Source: Nitrospirota bacterium
GTDB lineage: Bacteria; Nitrospirota; Thermodesulfovibrionia; Thermodesulfovibrionales; JdFR-88
DNA length: 64,000 nt
Reading direction: 5' to 3'
NCBI GenBank assembly: GCA_021789555.1
Contig: JAJYJK010000005.1
Coordinates: 46,455-110,454, forward strand
Shown here: positions 17,686-25,166 of the stretch, in pieces
Layout of the letters: each line of letters begins with the position of its first letter
Position numbering within the stretch: position 1 is the first letter of the stretch
Notes under the pieces: generated by a model
What the model was told of the DNA's origin: nothing
What the model saw: only the letters and a program-made list of their open reading frames with translations
Databases searched by the model: none
Position numbers and translations under genes: made by a program

Positions 17686-19128
17686 ATGCCCGAATTTCTG
17701 AGGACTCAGGTAATGGTGATCCTTCCCGAGGCTCTCCTGGCCGTATTCGCAATGGCTGTCTTGCTGCTGGACCTTGTGATAAAAAGAAAGGGCGTACTGG
17801 CCTTCTTCACCGTAGTGGCGGCTGTCTGCGGGTTTTTTGCCCTCTCCGGGACGGGCGGGGCAGGGAGCGCCTGGGGCGGCATGTTCATAGCGGATGGTTA
17901 CAGCCTGTTTTTCAAGCTCATATTCCTTGCAAGCCTTGTGCTTTCGGTCCTCGTCTCCTCCAGATACCTGATCGTCGAGGGCATAAACCACGGCGAGTAT
18001 TACGCCCTGATGCTGTTTGCCACTATCGGCATGATGGTTATGGCCTCGGCGGGCGACCTCATAACCCTCTATCTCGGGCTGGAGCTGATGTCGCTTTGTC
18101 TTTACGTGCTGTCGGGCTTCATCCGGGGCAGCGTCCGCTCGAATGAGGCCGCGATCAAGTATTTCATGCTGGGCTCGTTCGCGTCGGCGCTGCTGCTGTT
18201 TGGCATATCCCTTACATACGGGCTTACGGGCACCACGGCCATAGGCGGGGTGGCCCGGTACATAGGCGCCCATGGGCTTGCCGGCGACCCGGTGCTGCTC
18301 TTCGCCACTGTCCTGTACGTTTCGGCCTTCGGGTTCAAGATAGCGGCCGTGCCCTTCCACATGTGGGCCCCGGATGTGTACGAGGGCGCGCCCACCCCGG
18401 TGACGGCCTTCATGTCCGTCGGCCCGAAGGCGGCCGGTTTCGCGGTCATCGGAAGGGTCCTGCTCGTTGCCTTAAGCCAGATGTCGTTTGAGTGGACGGG
18501 CCTCGTAATAGCCCTCTCGATAATGAGCATGGCCGTCGGCAACATACTTGCCATATCGCAGACCAACATCAAGAGGATGCTCGCGTACTCCTCCATAGCC
18601 CATGCGGGTTACGCCCTCCTGGGGGTCATCGCGCTTTCCCCAGAGGGGCTCTCAAGCACGCTTAGCTATCTCTTCATATATGCCTTCATGAACATCGGGG
18701 CCTTCACGGTCGTGACCCTTCTGAGGACCGAAGGGGTCAAGGCCGAGGACCTCAAAGAGTACGTGGGGCTTTCGAAGACCCATCCGTTTCTTGCGGCGCT
18801 GATGCTCATATTCATGTTCTCCCTTACGGGCATCCCCCCGACGGCCGGATTTATCGGGAAGTTCTACCTCTTCAGCGCGGCCGTCAAGGCGGGCTACACC
18901 TGGCTTGCGGTGGTGGCGGTCGTGATGAGCGCCATATCGGCGTATTTCTACCTGAGGGTAGTGATGTACATGTACATGAGGGAGCCGGAGGGGGAACTCA
19001 AGCTTGAGCGCTCCTTCGGGGCGCAGTTCGTCCTTGGCCTGACGGCCCTGGCCGTGCTGGTAATCGGCATAATGCCGGCCGGCCTTGTGGACCTCGCCCG
19101 CACCGCCATAGCGGGTTTCAGGGGCTGA
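17686..19128 (+). CDS. nuoN: NADH-quinone oxidoreductase subunit N
   Basis: Proton-pumping antiporter-like membrane subunit of complex I. A 480-residue protein with about 14 helices, including the conserved YYALMLFATIGMMVMASAGDLITLYLGLELMSL (with the key Glu), FKIAAVPFHMWAPDVYEGAPTP and TNIKRMLAYSSIAHAGY (key Lys). In most genomes nuoN ends a nuoA-N operon; here no other nuo gene is in the window. It starts 50 bases from a divergent gene and is followed by a convergent kinase gene, so it is a detached copy or the operon has been split. Confidence 0.95.
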   Translation: MPEFLRTQVMVILPEALLAVFAMAVLLLDLVIKRKGVLAFFTVVAAVCGFFALSGTGGAGSAWGGMFIADGYSLFFKLIFLASLVLSVLVSSRYLIVEGINHGEYYALMLFATIGMMVMASAGDLITLYLGLELMSLCLYVLSGFIRGSVRSNEAAIKYFMLGSFASALLLFGISLTYGLTGTTAIGGVARYIGAHGLAGDPVLLFATVLYVSAFGFKIAAVPFHMWAPDVYEGAPTPVTAFMSVGPKAAGFAVIGRVLLVALSQMSFEWTGLVIALSIMSMAVGNILAISQTNIKRMLAYSSIAHAGYALLGVIALSPEGLSSTLSYLFIYAFMNIGAFTVVTLLRTEGVKAEDLKEYVGLSKTHPFLAALMLIFMFSLTGIPPTAGFIGKFYLFSAAVKAGYTWLAVVAVVMSAISAYFYLRVVMYMYMREPEGELKLERSFGAQFVLGLTALAVLVIGIMPAGLVDLARTAIAGFRG

Positions 19129-19192
19129 CCGGATAAATTACCTTTTTTATAGAGCAGGTCGCTGAAAAAGTCTAAGATTCGTCATTGCCTTT

Positions 19193-19996
19193 CTAGTCCA
19201 TGGGCAGGGTGAAATGGAACGTGGAGCCCTTGCCGGGGGCCGATTCCACCCAGATGCGCCCGCCGTGCCACTCCACTATCTTCCGGCAGATGGCGAGCCC
19301 CAGGCCGGTCCCCCTGTGCGATACGCCGGCGTGGTGCACGCGCCCGAAGGGTTTGAATATCTTTTTGTGGTCCTCGGGCTTTAGCCCCGGCCCGTTGTCG
19401 CGGAAACCGAAGACCCATTCGCCGTCGCCCTCTTTGGCGGAAATTTCGATCTCCGGGGTTTGTCCGCTCCATGTGAGCCCGTTTGAGATCAGGTTTTGAA
19501 ACAGTTGGACGAGCAATACCTCATCCCCTTTGACCGCGGGCAGCCTGCCCGCTTTGACGCGGGCCCCGGTGTCCTCGATCTGCGCCCGCAGGTTCGTTTG
19601 GGCATGCTCCAGGACGGTATTTAAATCCACTTTCGCCGGTGGGGGCTGGTCTCTATGAGACTGGGCTCCTTCTGTCCGGCGAGCCCCGATCTTCGCGTAG
19701 AAGAGGAGGTCCGAGATGAGCCGCTCCATCGCCTTGAGGCTCGTTACGGAGTAGCCGATGTACTCTTTCACCTTCGGGTCCAGGCCCTCGCCGTATCTGG
19801 TGGAAATGAGCGTGAGGAAATTGGACGCCGTGGAGATGGGCGACCTCAGGTCGTGGGAGACGATATTCACGAACTGCTGGAGGTCGGCCCGGGCCTTGCG
19901 CTCCATGGCGAGCGCCTTCCTAAGCTCGTCCTGGGCGTGCTCGAACCTTTCCTCAAGCTGCCTGATGCGCGCTTCGCTATGCTGGCGGTCTTTCAT
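19193..19996 (-). CDS. Soluble sensor histidine kinase (HisKA-HATPase)
   Basis: A 267-residue kinase with an N-terminal coiled coil (QLEERFEHAQDELRKAL), a phosphoacceptor domain (FVNIVSHDLRSPISTASNFL) and a HATPase domain (N box LFQNLISNG, DNGPGLKPEDH, GTGLGLAICRKIVEWHGGRI). No sensor or membrane domain is present. The HATPase resembles phytochrome-type kinases, which use small REC-only or REC-linked regulators; the adjacent divergent gene begins with such a receiver. Partnership is inferred from position. The chosen start is ATG at 19996. Confidence 0.88.
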   Translation of the reverse strand: MKDRQHSEARIRQLEERFEHAQDELRKALAMERKARADLQQFVNIVSHDLRSPISTASNFLTLISTRYGEGLDPKVKEYIGYSVTSLKAMERLISDLLFYAKIGARRTEGAQSHRDQPPPAKVDLNTVLEHAQTNLRAQIEDTGARVKAGRLPAVKGDEVLLVQLFQNLISNGLTWSGQTPEIEISAKEGDGEWVFGFRDNGPGLKPEDHKKIFKPFGRVHHAGVSHRGTGLGLAICRKIVEWHGGRIWVESAPGKGSTFHFTLPMD

Positions 19997-20263
19997 TCTT
20001 CAAAGGGGAGATCAAAAAATCCCGGACAAAGCATATCAAAAGTATATCAGATGATGGCGGGCCGCAAAACGCCTTTTATCTTTATCCATAGCCTTAACCG
20101 ATATAGCGCCTCCAGTATATTTTGATATAATCTGTAAAGGAATCAGGAGATGGGTTTTCATCCGCAGGTCCGGACTGAAAAGCCCTTCATTCTTTCTTTT
20201 TGATGCGGGTGTTTTGATGCGGGGCGTGTGTTTAAATGGAAAGGCGGCTGGCGGGAGAGCAAA

Positions 20264-22372
20264 ATGGCGGGTCCCCCTCTGAAAATCCTGCTCGTTGAGG
20301 ACAATCCGGCCGATGCCGTCTCGATAGAGTTCCTGTTGGGCGAGATCGAGCGGCAGCAGCAGCAGCGCTACAGGTTGAAGACGGCCGACAGTATATCCTC
20401 GGGCCTGAAGGCCCTCGACTCTGAGACGTTCGACGTGGTGCTGCTGGATTTTGAATTGCCCGACTCAAGCGGGTTCGATACGCCCCGGCGCGTCCAGGAA
20501 AGGGCGCCGGAAGTGCCCATTGTCGCCCTGACCGGCCACTCCGATGAAGAGTTCGCAGCCAGGGCGATCTCGATGGGGGTGCAGGACTATCTGATAAAGG
20601 GAAGGATAGTCAGCGACCTGCTGTACCGGGCCGTCCTTTACGCGATCGAACGCAAAAAATCCCAGCAACTGCTGAAGAACTCGGAAGAGAGGTTCAGGGC
20701 CTTCTTCGAGCTGACCGGCGTGGGCGCCTTCCAGGCCGATCCCTCCGGAAGGTTCGTCCTCGTCAACGGGAGTTTTTGCAACATAATGGGTTATGACCGC
20801 GACGATCTCCTGTCGCTTTCCTTCGGGGACCTGACCCATCCGGATGACCTGCCTGGGCATTTGAAGGAATTCGAGCTGCTCCTGAATGGCGGGCAGTCCC
20901 AATACGACACGGAAAAAAGGTTCGTTCATAAGGACGGGCGCACGGTCTGGGTCCATTTGTCGATGACGCTGCTTAGGGACGCCAAGGGCCGGCCGCTCCG
21001 GGCGATGGGGATTGTGCAGGACATCACGGGGAAAAAGAGCGCGGAGGAGGAGATCAAGCATATCGCGGACCATGACGCCCTGACGGGGCTGCCAAACCGC
21101 CGCCTCTTTATTGAACTGACGAGGCTTGAAGTGGCGCAGGCCAGACGCAACCGGAAAAAAATCGCCTTCCTCTTTCTGGACCTGGACAGGTTCAAAAACG
21201 TAAACGACACCCTCGGCCACGGGGCCGGCGATGAGATGCTCATGGAGGTCGCCTACCGCATAAGGCACAATCTGCGCAAATCCGATACGGTCGCGAGGGT
21301 CGGGGGGGACGAATTCAACATAATCCTGCCCGATATAGCGCGCGGGGAGGACGGCTCCGAGATCGCAAGCAAGCTCGTGGCGTCCTTCCAGGCCCCCTTT
21401 TTCATAGCGGGCCATGAGCTGCGGATGACCGCCAGCATCGGCATAAGCGTCTATCCCGACGACGATGAGGACATGGATACGCTGTTTCGCTACGCGGACA
21501 TCGCCATGTATTACGCGAAGAAACAGGGCAGAAACGCCTTTCAGTTCTATAATCCGGCCATCAATACCAGGTCGATAGAGAGGATGCAGATGGAGGGCTG
21601 GCTGCGCCGCTGCGTGGAGCGCGACGAACTTTCGGTCCATTATCAGCCGCAGCTTGAAATCAAGACGGGCAAGATAATCTCCGCGGAGTCGCTGGTGAGG
21701 TGGAACCACCCGGAGAGGGGGCTCCTGCAGCCGAAGAGTTTTATCCCGCTTGCGGAGGAGACGGGGTTGATAGCGGCAATCGACCTCTGGGTCCTGAATG
21801 CCGTTTGCAGACAGGTCAGGACATGGCTCGATGCGGGGTTCCCGCCGTTTAGTATAACCGTGAACCTTTCGGCCAGGCTGTTCCAGGACCCGGAACTGGT
21901 GGTCAAGATATCGAAGATACTCAAGGACACCGCCTTCCCGGCCGATTGTCTCGGACTGGAGATTACCGAGAGCGTGGCGATGAGCAACATCGAATACACC
22001 GCGGAGCAGCTCGGCAAATTGGCCGAAATGGGGATGCACATTTTGATCGACGACTTCGGGACCGGCTATTCATCGCTGAACTATCTGAAGCGGCTGCCCA
22101 TCGGACGGCTGAAAATTGACCGGACGTTCATAGAGGACATCCGGACCGACCCCGATGACCGCGCGATCATCAACGCCGTGACCGCGATGGCGCACAACCT
22201 CAGGATGAAGGTGATCGCGGAGGGGGTGGAGACGGAAGACCAGCTTGAATTTTTGCGCGGGGCCGGCTGCGATGAGATACAGGGTTATCTGGTCAGCAAA
22301 CCGCTGCCGGCGGAAGAGTTCAGCAAATTAATCGCCTCCGGCAAATTTTCCGTCTGCCCCAAAGTGGGGTAG
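20264..22372 (+). CDS. REC-PAS-GGDEF-EAL response regulator
   Basis: A 702-residue cytosolic protein: receiver domain (KILLVEDNPADAVSIEFLL, phosphoacceptor Asp in VVLLDFELPD, about 1-125), PAS/PAC (about 140-265, ending QDITGKKSAEEEI), diguanylate cyclase domain with GGDEF at 347-351 and an EAL domain with ESL at 475-477, DDFGTGYSSLNYLK and KVIAEGVET. GGDEF is canonical; the EAL motif has A to S but other phosphodiesterase motifs are intact, so dual c-di-GMP turnover is possible. Start: ATG at 20264 after GGGAG; a GTG at 20228 is possible. Receiver type matches the neighbouring divergent kinase. Confidence 0.9.
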   Translation: MAGPPLKILLVEDNPADAVSIEFLLGEIERQQQQRYRLKTADSISSGLKALDSETFDVVLLDFELPDSSGFDTPRRVQERAPEVPIVALTGHSDEEFAARAISMGVQDYLIKGRIVSDLLYRAVLYAIERKKSQQLLKNSEERFRAFFELTGVGAFQADPSGRFVLVNGSFCNIMGYDRDDLLSLSFGDLTHPDDLPGHLKEFELLLNGGQSQYDTEKRFVHKDGRTVWVHLSMTLLRDAKGRPLRAMGIVQDITGKKSAEEEIKHIADHDALTGLPNRRLFIELTRLEVAQARRNRKKIAFLFLDLDRFKNVNDTLGHGAGDEMLMEVAYRIRHNLRKSDTVARVGGDEFNIILPDIARGEDGSEIASKLVASFQAPFFIAGHELRMTASIGISVYPDDDEDMDTLFRYADIAMYYAKKQGRNAFQFYNPAINTRSIERMQMEGWLRRCVERDELSVHYQPQLEIKTGKIISAESLVRWNHPERGLLQPKSFIPLAEETGLIAAIDLWVLNAVCRQVRTWLDAGFPPFSITVNLSARLFQDPELVVKISKILKDTAFPADCLGLEITESVAMSNIEYTAEQLGKLAEMGMHILIDDFGTGYSSLNYLKRLPIGRLKIDRTFIEDIRTDPDDRAIINAVTAMAHNLRMKVIAEGVETEDQLEFLRGAGCDEIQGYLVSKPLPAEEFSKLIASGKFSVCPKVG

Positions 22373-22419
22373 GAGCGGGTTTCACCTTTCGCGCGCGAAG
22401 CGCCCTGCGGTCCGCCGGG

Positions 22420-22454
22420 TCCAATTGCCCCTCCGGCTCCAATTGCCCCTCCGG
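22420..22454. repeat. 18-bp tandem repeat
   Basis: Two copies of TCCAATTGCCCCTCCGGC (22420 and 22438, the second missing its last base) in the convergent gap between the GGDEF-EAL gene and the FecR-like gene. No coding role is visible. Confidence 0.5.
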
Positions 22455-22479
22455 GGCCTATTAAGCGTTCGGGTCTCTT

Positions 22480-24315
22480 TTACTGTTCGGGCCTGCGCGG
22501 CGGCTGCGGCTTTTCCCCTCTGCCAGGATTAGCGGGGGCAAATCTTCTTTCAGGAGGCAGTGCCCTGCCGGGCAGGGGCCTTTGCTGCCGAGGCTGCAAC
22601 CGTTTGGTCTCAGGCGGCGCGTATCTTCGGGGCAGCGGCCTTATCTGCCTTTCCGGCGCCGCTCTTGTTTCAGGCGGCGATATCCTGCCGGAGGGCCTGC
22701 CGGAGGGCGGCCTCGTGATCTGTCTTCGGGGGGCGGGCGCGATTTCCCTTTTGCCTCCCGTAAACGGTCTTTGCCCGGCAGGCGGCGCAATTCGTCCCGC
22801 GGGCGGCCTGATGGGCCTGGCAGGCCGCATTACGGGTTTGCCCTTTCCGGGGGCCTTCGGCCTGGAGAGGGTGTGCACCGGCAGACGCCTGAGACTTGCC
22901 CCCCTGTGGAAGACCGACGTCGCGGGGTTTCTGGTGAACGGGCGCGACTGTCTCAATTTCGCCGTCCGCGGGTTCCTGAGCCTCTGGGGAGGCAACTTGG
23001 ATGAGGGGACCGCTTTGCCGGACATGAGAAAACTTTCCCTGGCGGGCCGGATCGCGGGTCTTCGAGGGCTTATACGGCGGATATTGTCCAGGGTAAAGAC
23101 CCGGTTTCTGACCGTTTTGGGGGCCAGATTTACCATGCGGGGGGAGGCTGTGGTAAAACTCCGGCGGCTGACGATGGTTGTCCCGCCGGCCACGTACACA
23201 TTCCGGTAAACCCTGGTAATGTTTGTCCGGGTGACATAAATATTGGTGATATTTACGCTCCCTGGGCCGTAATAGCCGTATCCGTAATAGATCTCTCCCG
23301 GGGCCAGCGGGACCCACCCCACATAGGAGGGGGTATAGACCCAGCCTACATATCCCGGCCCCCAGTAGATTGCGCCCGGCCGGGGCGGCACCCAGCACCA
23401 GCCGATGTTTACGGCGAAGGTCCATCTGCCGTAGTGGTACGGGCACCATCCCCACGGGTCATGGGATATCCAGACCCAGTTGCCGCCCGCCCACATCCAT
23501 CTGCCGAACCTGTAAGGGGCCCAGCCCGCGACAACGACCGTGGGGGTCCAGCAGTAGCCGTAATCGGGCAGCTGCACCCACCTGCCCCCCGAATCGAAAT
23601 CATAGGAATATACATCCAGTTCAGGCGGCAGATAACGGTAACTCCCGCCCCTCTCGGCAAGTGTGAGGTCCCTTTCGCGGTTCCATGAAACCCAGGGGTC
23701 GGGCGCGGCCAGCGGCCCCAATTCTCCCTCGGTGTCCGGGCCGGCCGACAGCATCTGGCCGGCACGCACCTCTGTCCGTCCCGCCTGATTTTCGACGCCG
23801 ACTGCTTCACTGTATACCGGGACGTCCGTGTACTGATAGTCCTGGGCCATATCGACTCCGAATTTCGAGCTCCTGAAGGCCCGTACCGACACATCGGGCG
23901 TATCCACCTGCATCACGCCGCCGGCGGTGACGGCCCTGAACGCCACATAGGCGCGGCCCTGGGCCAGATAGAGATGGCAAGCCCCTCCATTAAGTGAGAG
24001 TATCTGGAGCGAGGAGTCCTCATCCAGTCTTATATGCGAGCCGCCGGCCCCTTCGAGCTCGACCCTTCCGCCATTTGGCACCCAGAGCTGGTCTCCAGCC
24101 CTCAAGGGCCCGTTAATCGAGGCCAGGCCCCATTGCGGCGCCTCCGGCGTCTTTACCTGGACATCGCCCCTTATGAGACTTATCCGCATCCAGTCCGAAC
24201 CGGCTGAATGGGCGGCAACGGGGACACACAGAAGCAGGGCAAGCAGCGCCGCGGCAATTAGCGTCTTTGCTCTCAAGGCTTTGATCCGCGCCTCCGATAA
24301 ATGGATAGCGAGCAT
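22480..24315 (-). CDS. Exported FecR/DUF6600-type protein with Pro/Arg-rich tail
   Basis: About 611 residues. A signal peptide (TLIAAALLALLLCVPVAAHSAG) leads to a FecR-like domain (SLIRGDVQVKTPEA, GGRVELEGAGGSHIRLDEDSSLQIL, VDTPDVSVRAFRSSKFGVD), then a Trp/Tyr/Gly-rich repeat region (GRWMWAGGNWVWISHDPWGW, WCPYHYGRWTF, WGPGYVGWVYTPSYVGWVPL) characteristic of DUF6600, and a 200-residue Pro/Arg-rich low-complexity tail. Probably envelope-associated; function unknown. Start is uncertain: ATG at 24315 lies inside a dispersed repeat and has only a weak ribosome site; TTG at 24348 and 24279 are alternatives. Confidence 0.7.
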   Translation of the reverse strand: MLAIHLSEARIKALRAKTLIAAALLALLLCVPVAAHSAGSDWMRISLIRGDVQVKTPEAPQWGLASINGPLRAGDQLWVPNGGRVELEGAGGSHIRLDEDSSLQILSLNGGACHLYLAQGRAYVAFRAVTAGGVMQVDTPDVSVRAFRSSKFGVDMAQDYQYTDVPVYSEAVGVENQAGRTEVRAGQMLSAGPDTEGELGPLAAPDPWVSWNRERDLTLAERGGSYRYLPPELDVYSYDFDSGGRWVQLPDYGYCWTPTVVVAGWAPYRFGRWMWAGGNWVWISHDPWGWCPYHYGRWTFAVNIGWCWVPPRPGAIYWGPGYVGWVYTPSYVGWVPLAPGEIYYGYGYYGPGSVNITNIYVTRTNITRVYRNVYVAGGTTIVSRRSFTTASPRMVNLAPKTVRNRVFTLDNIRRISPRRPAIRPARESFLMSGKAVPSSKLPPQRLRNPRTAKLRQSRPFTRNPATSVFHRGASLRRLPVHTLSRPKAPGKGKPVMRPARPIRPPAGRIAPPAGQRPFTGGKREIAPAPRRQITRPPSGRPSGRISPPETRAAPERQIRPLPRRYAPPETKRLQPRQQRPLPGRALPPERRFAPANPGRGEKPQPPRRPEQ

Positions 24316-24326
24316 GTTCCCCGTGG
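24298..24326. repeat. Dispersed repeat copy (TAAATGGATAGCGAGC)
   Basis: Second copy of the element at 17392-17420: 16 identical bases followed by ATGTTCCCCGTGG. It supplies the candidate ATG of the FecR/DUF6600 gene on the minus strand, so gene start and repeat overlap. Confidence 0.5.
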
Positions 24327-24412
24327 TCTCCGCCGCGGGGTTCTTCAATCAGGATAATAAAAGTTATAGCACAGTTCAGGGCGTTTTGTCACGGGGGCTG
24401 GCCCTGCATCTG

Positions 24413-24475
24413 ACAGGCTGCTGAAAAGTCCTCTTCTGGGAGGGGATTTATAAGGGGCGGGTAAGGGCTGGTGGG
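24413..24475. repeat. Dispersed repeat debris (GCTGCTGAAAAG plus GC-rich block)
   Basis: Contains GACAGGCTGCTGAAAAGTCC, followed by a decayed version of the CCCCTCC/GGAGGGG element. A related GCAGGTCGCTGAAAAAGTC lies at 19156-19174. Located between zapA and the FecR-like gene. Confidence 0.4.
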
Positions 24476-24478
24476 GGT

Positions 24479-24748
24479 TTATTCGAACAGGTGAGAGAGC
24501 GCGGATGTCTTTTCGGAGAGGCGTTCGGTTATTTCATTTTGCTCTTTTTTGAGCGCGTGCAGCTCTCCGGCGATATTCAGGGCGGCCAGTATCGCGGCGT
24601 TAAGCGGGGTGACATTCGGGGACTTTTCTATGACCTCCTTGATCTTGCTGTCCACCCAGGCGGCAAGCTCCTTCATCTCTTTTTCGGTCGCGTCGCCCCG
24701 GATGGTGTATTTGGTCCCCAGGATACGGATTTCGGCCTTGTTGGGCAT
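24479..24748 (-). CDS. zapA: Cell division protein ZapA
   Basis: An 89-residue cytosolic protein that cross-links FtsZ filaments. The N-terminal strand-turn region IRILGTKYTIRGDATEKEMKELAAWVD and the C-terminal helix LNAAILAALNIAGELHALKKEQ are diagnostic of ZapA. It lies 29 bases downstream of a ZapB-like coiled-coil gene, so the two probably form a division operon. Confidence 0.9.
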   Translation of the reverse strand: MPNKAEIRILGTKYTIRGDATEKEMKELAAWVDSKIKEVIEKSPNVTPLNAAILAALNIAGELHALKKEQNEITERLSEKTSALSHLFE

Positions 24749-24777
24749 CTGTTTTGTCTGGTTATTAAGTTTAAAAC

Positions 24778-25086
24778 TTATTCGAGGTCCTGGAGCTCTT
24801 CCAGGAGGCCTTCTATCTGGGCCCTGATGCTGTTTTTCTCGCCGGTAAGGCCGACTATCTCCTCGTTTTTCTGGTTCACGAGCGCCTCCAGCTCCCTGGT
24901 CCTGCGCTCCAGCGCCGTCTTGGCCTCTTTCAATTGCCTGATTTTTTCGATAGCCGCGGATATCTGCGATTCAAGGTTTTTCAGTGTCTCCAATGTCAGC
25001 GCCTCCTTGCCAGTATCGAATTTTTGCGGGACCCGGATGCCCCCGCCCTTGCCACCATCATCAAACAATTTCTGTTCTTCCGGCAT
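24778..25086 (-). CDS. ZapB-like coiled-coil protein
   Basis: About 102 residues. From LTLETLKNLESQISAAIEKI onward the protein is almost one unbroken heptad coiled coil ending LLEELQDLE, the architecture of ZapB, which binds ZapA and stabilises the Z ring. The first 30 residues are glycine- and lysine-rich and not coiled. Homology is too weak to be certain, but adjacency to zapA supports it. Start: ATG at 25086 (MPEEQKLF); the frame extends to 25131. Confidence 0.75.
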   Translation of the reverse strand: MPEEQKLFDDGGKGGGIRVPQKFDTGKEALTLETLKNLESQISAAIEKIRQLKEAKTALERRTRELEALVNQKNEEIVGLTGEKNSIRAQIEGLLEELQDLE

Positions 25087-25166
25087 ATTTTTCCCCCAGG
25101 TGCGCGCCCGCCCTCCAGCCCCGCGGGACACCTTCGGTTTTCAGGGGGCCAAATTTCCACCCAAGA

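Noticed and set aside
20465..22039. A 524-codon minus-strand frame over the GGDEF-EAL gene
   Set aside because: The opposite strand has full domain matches; this frame is an artefact.
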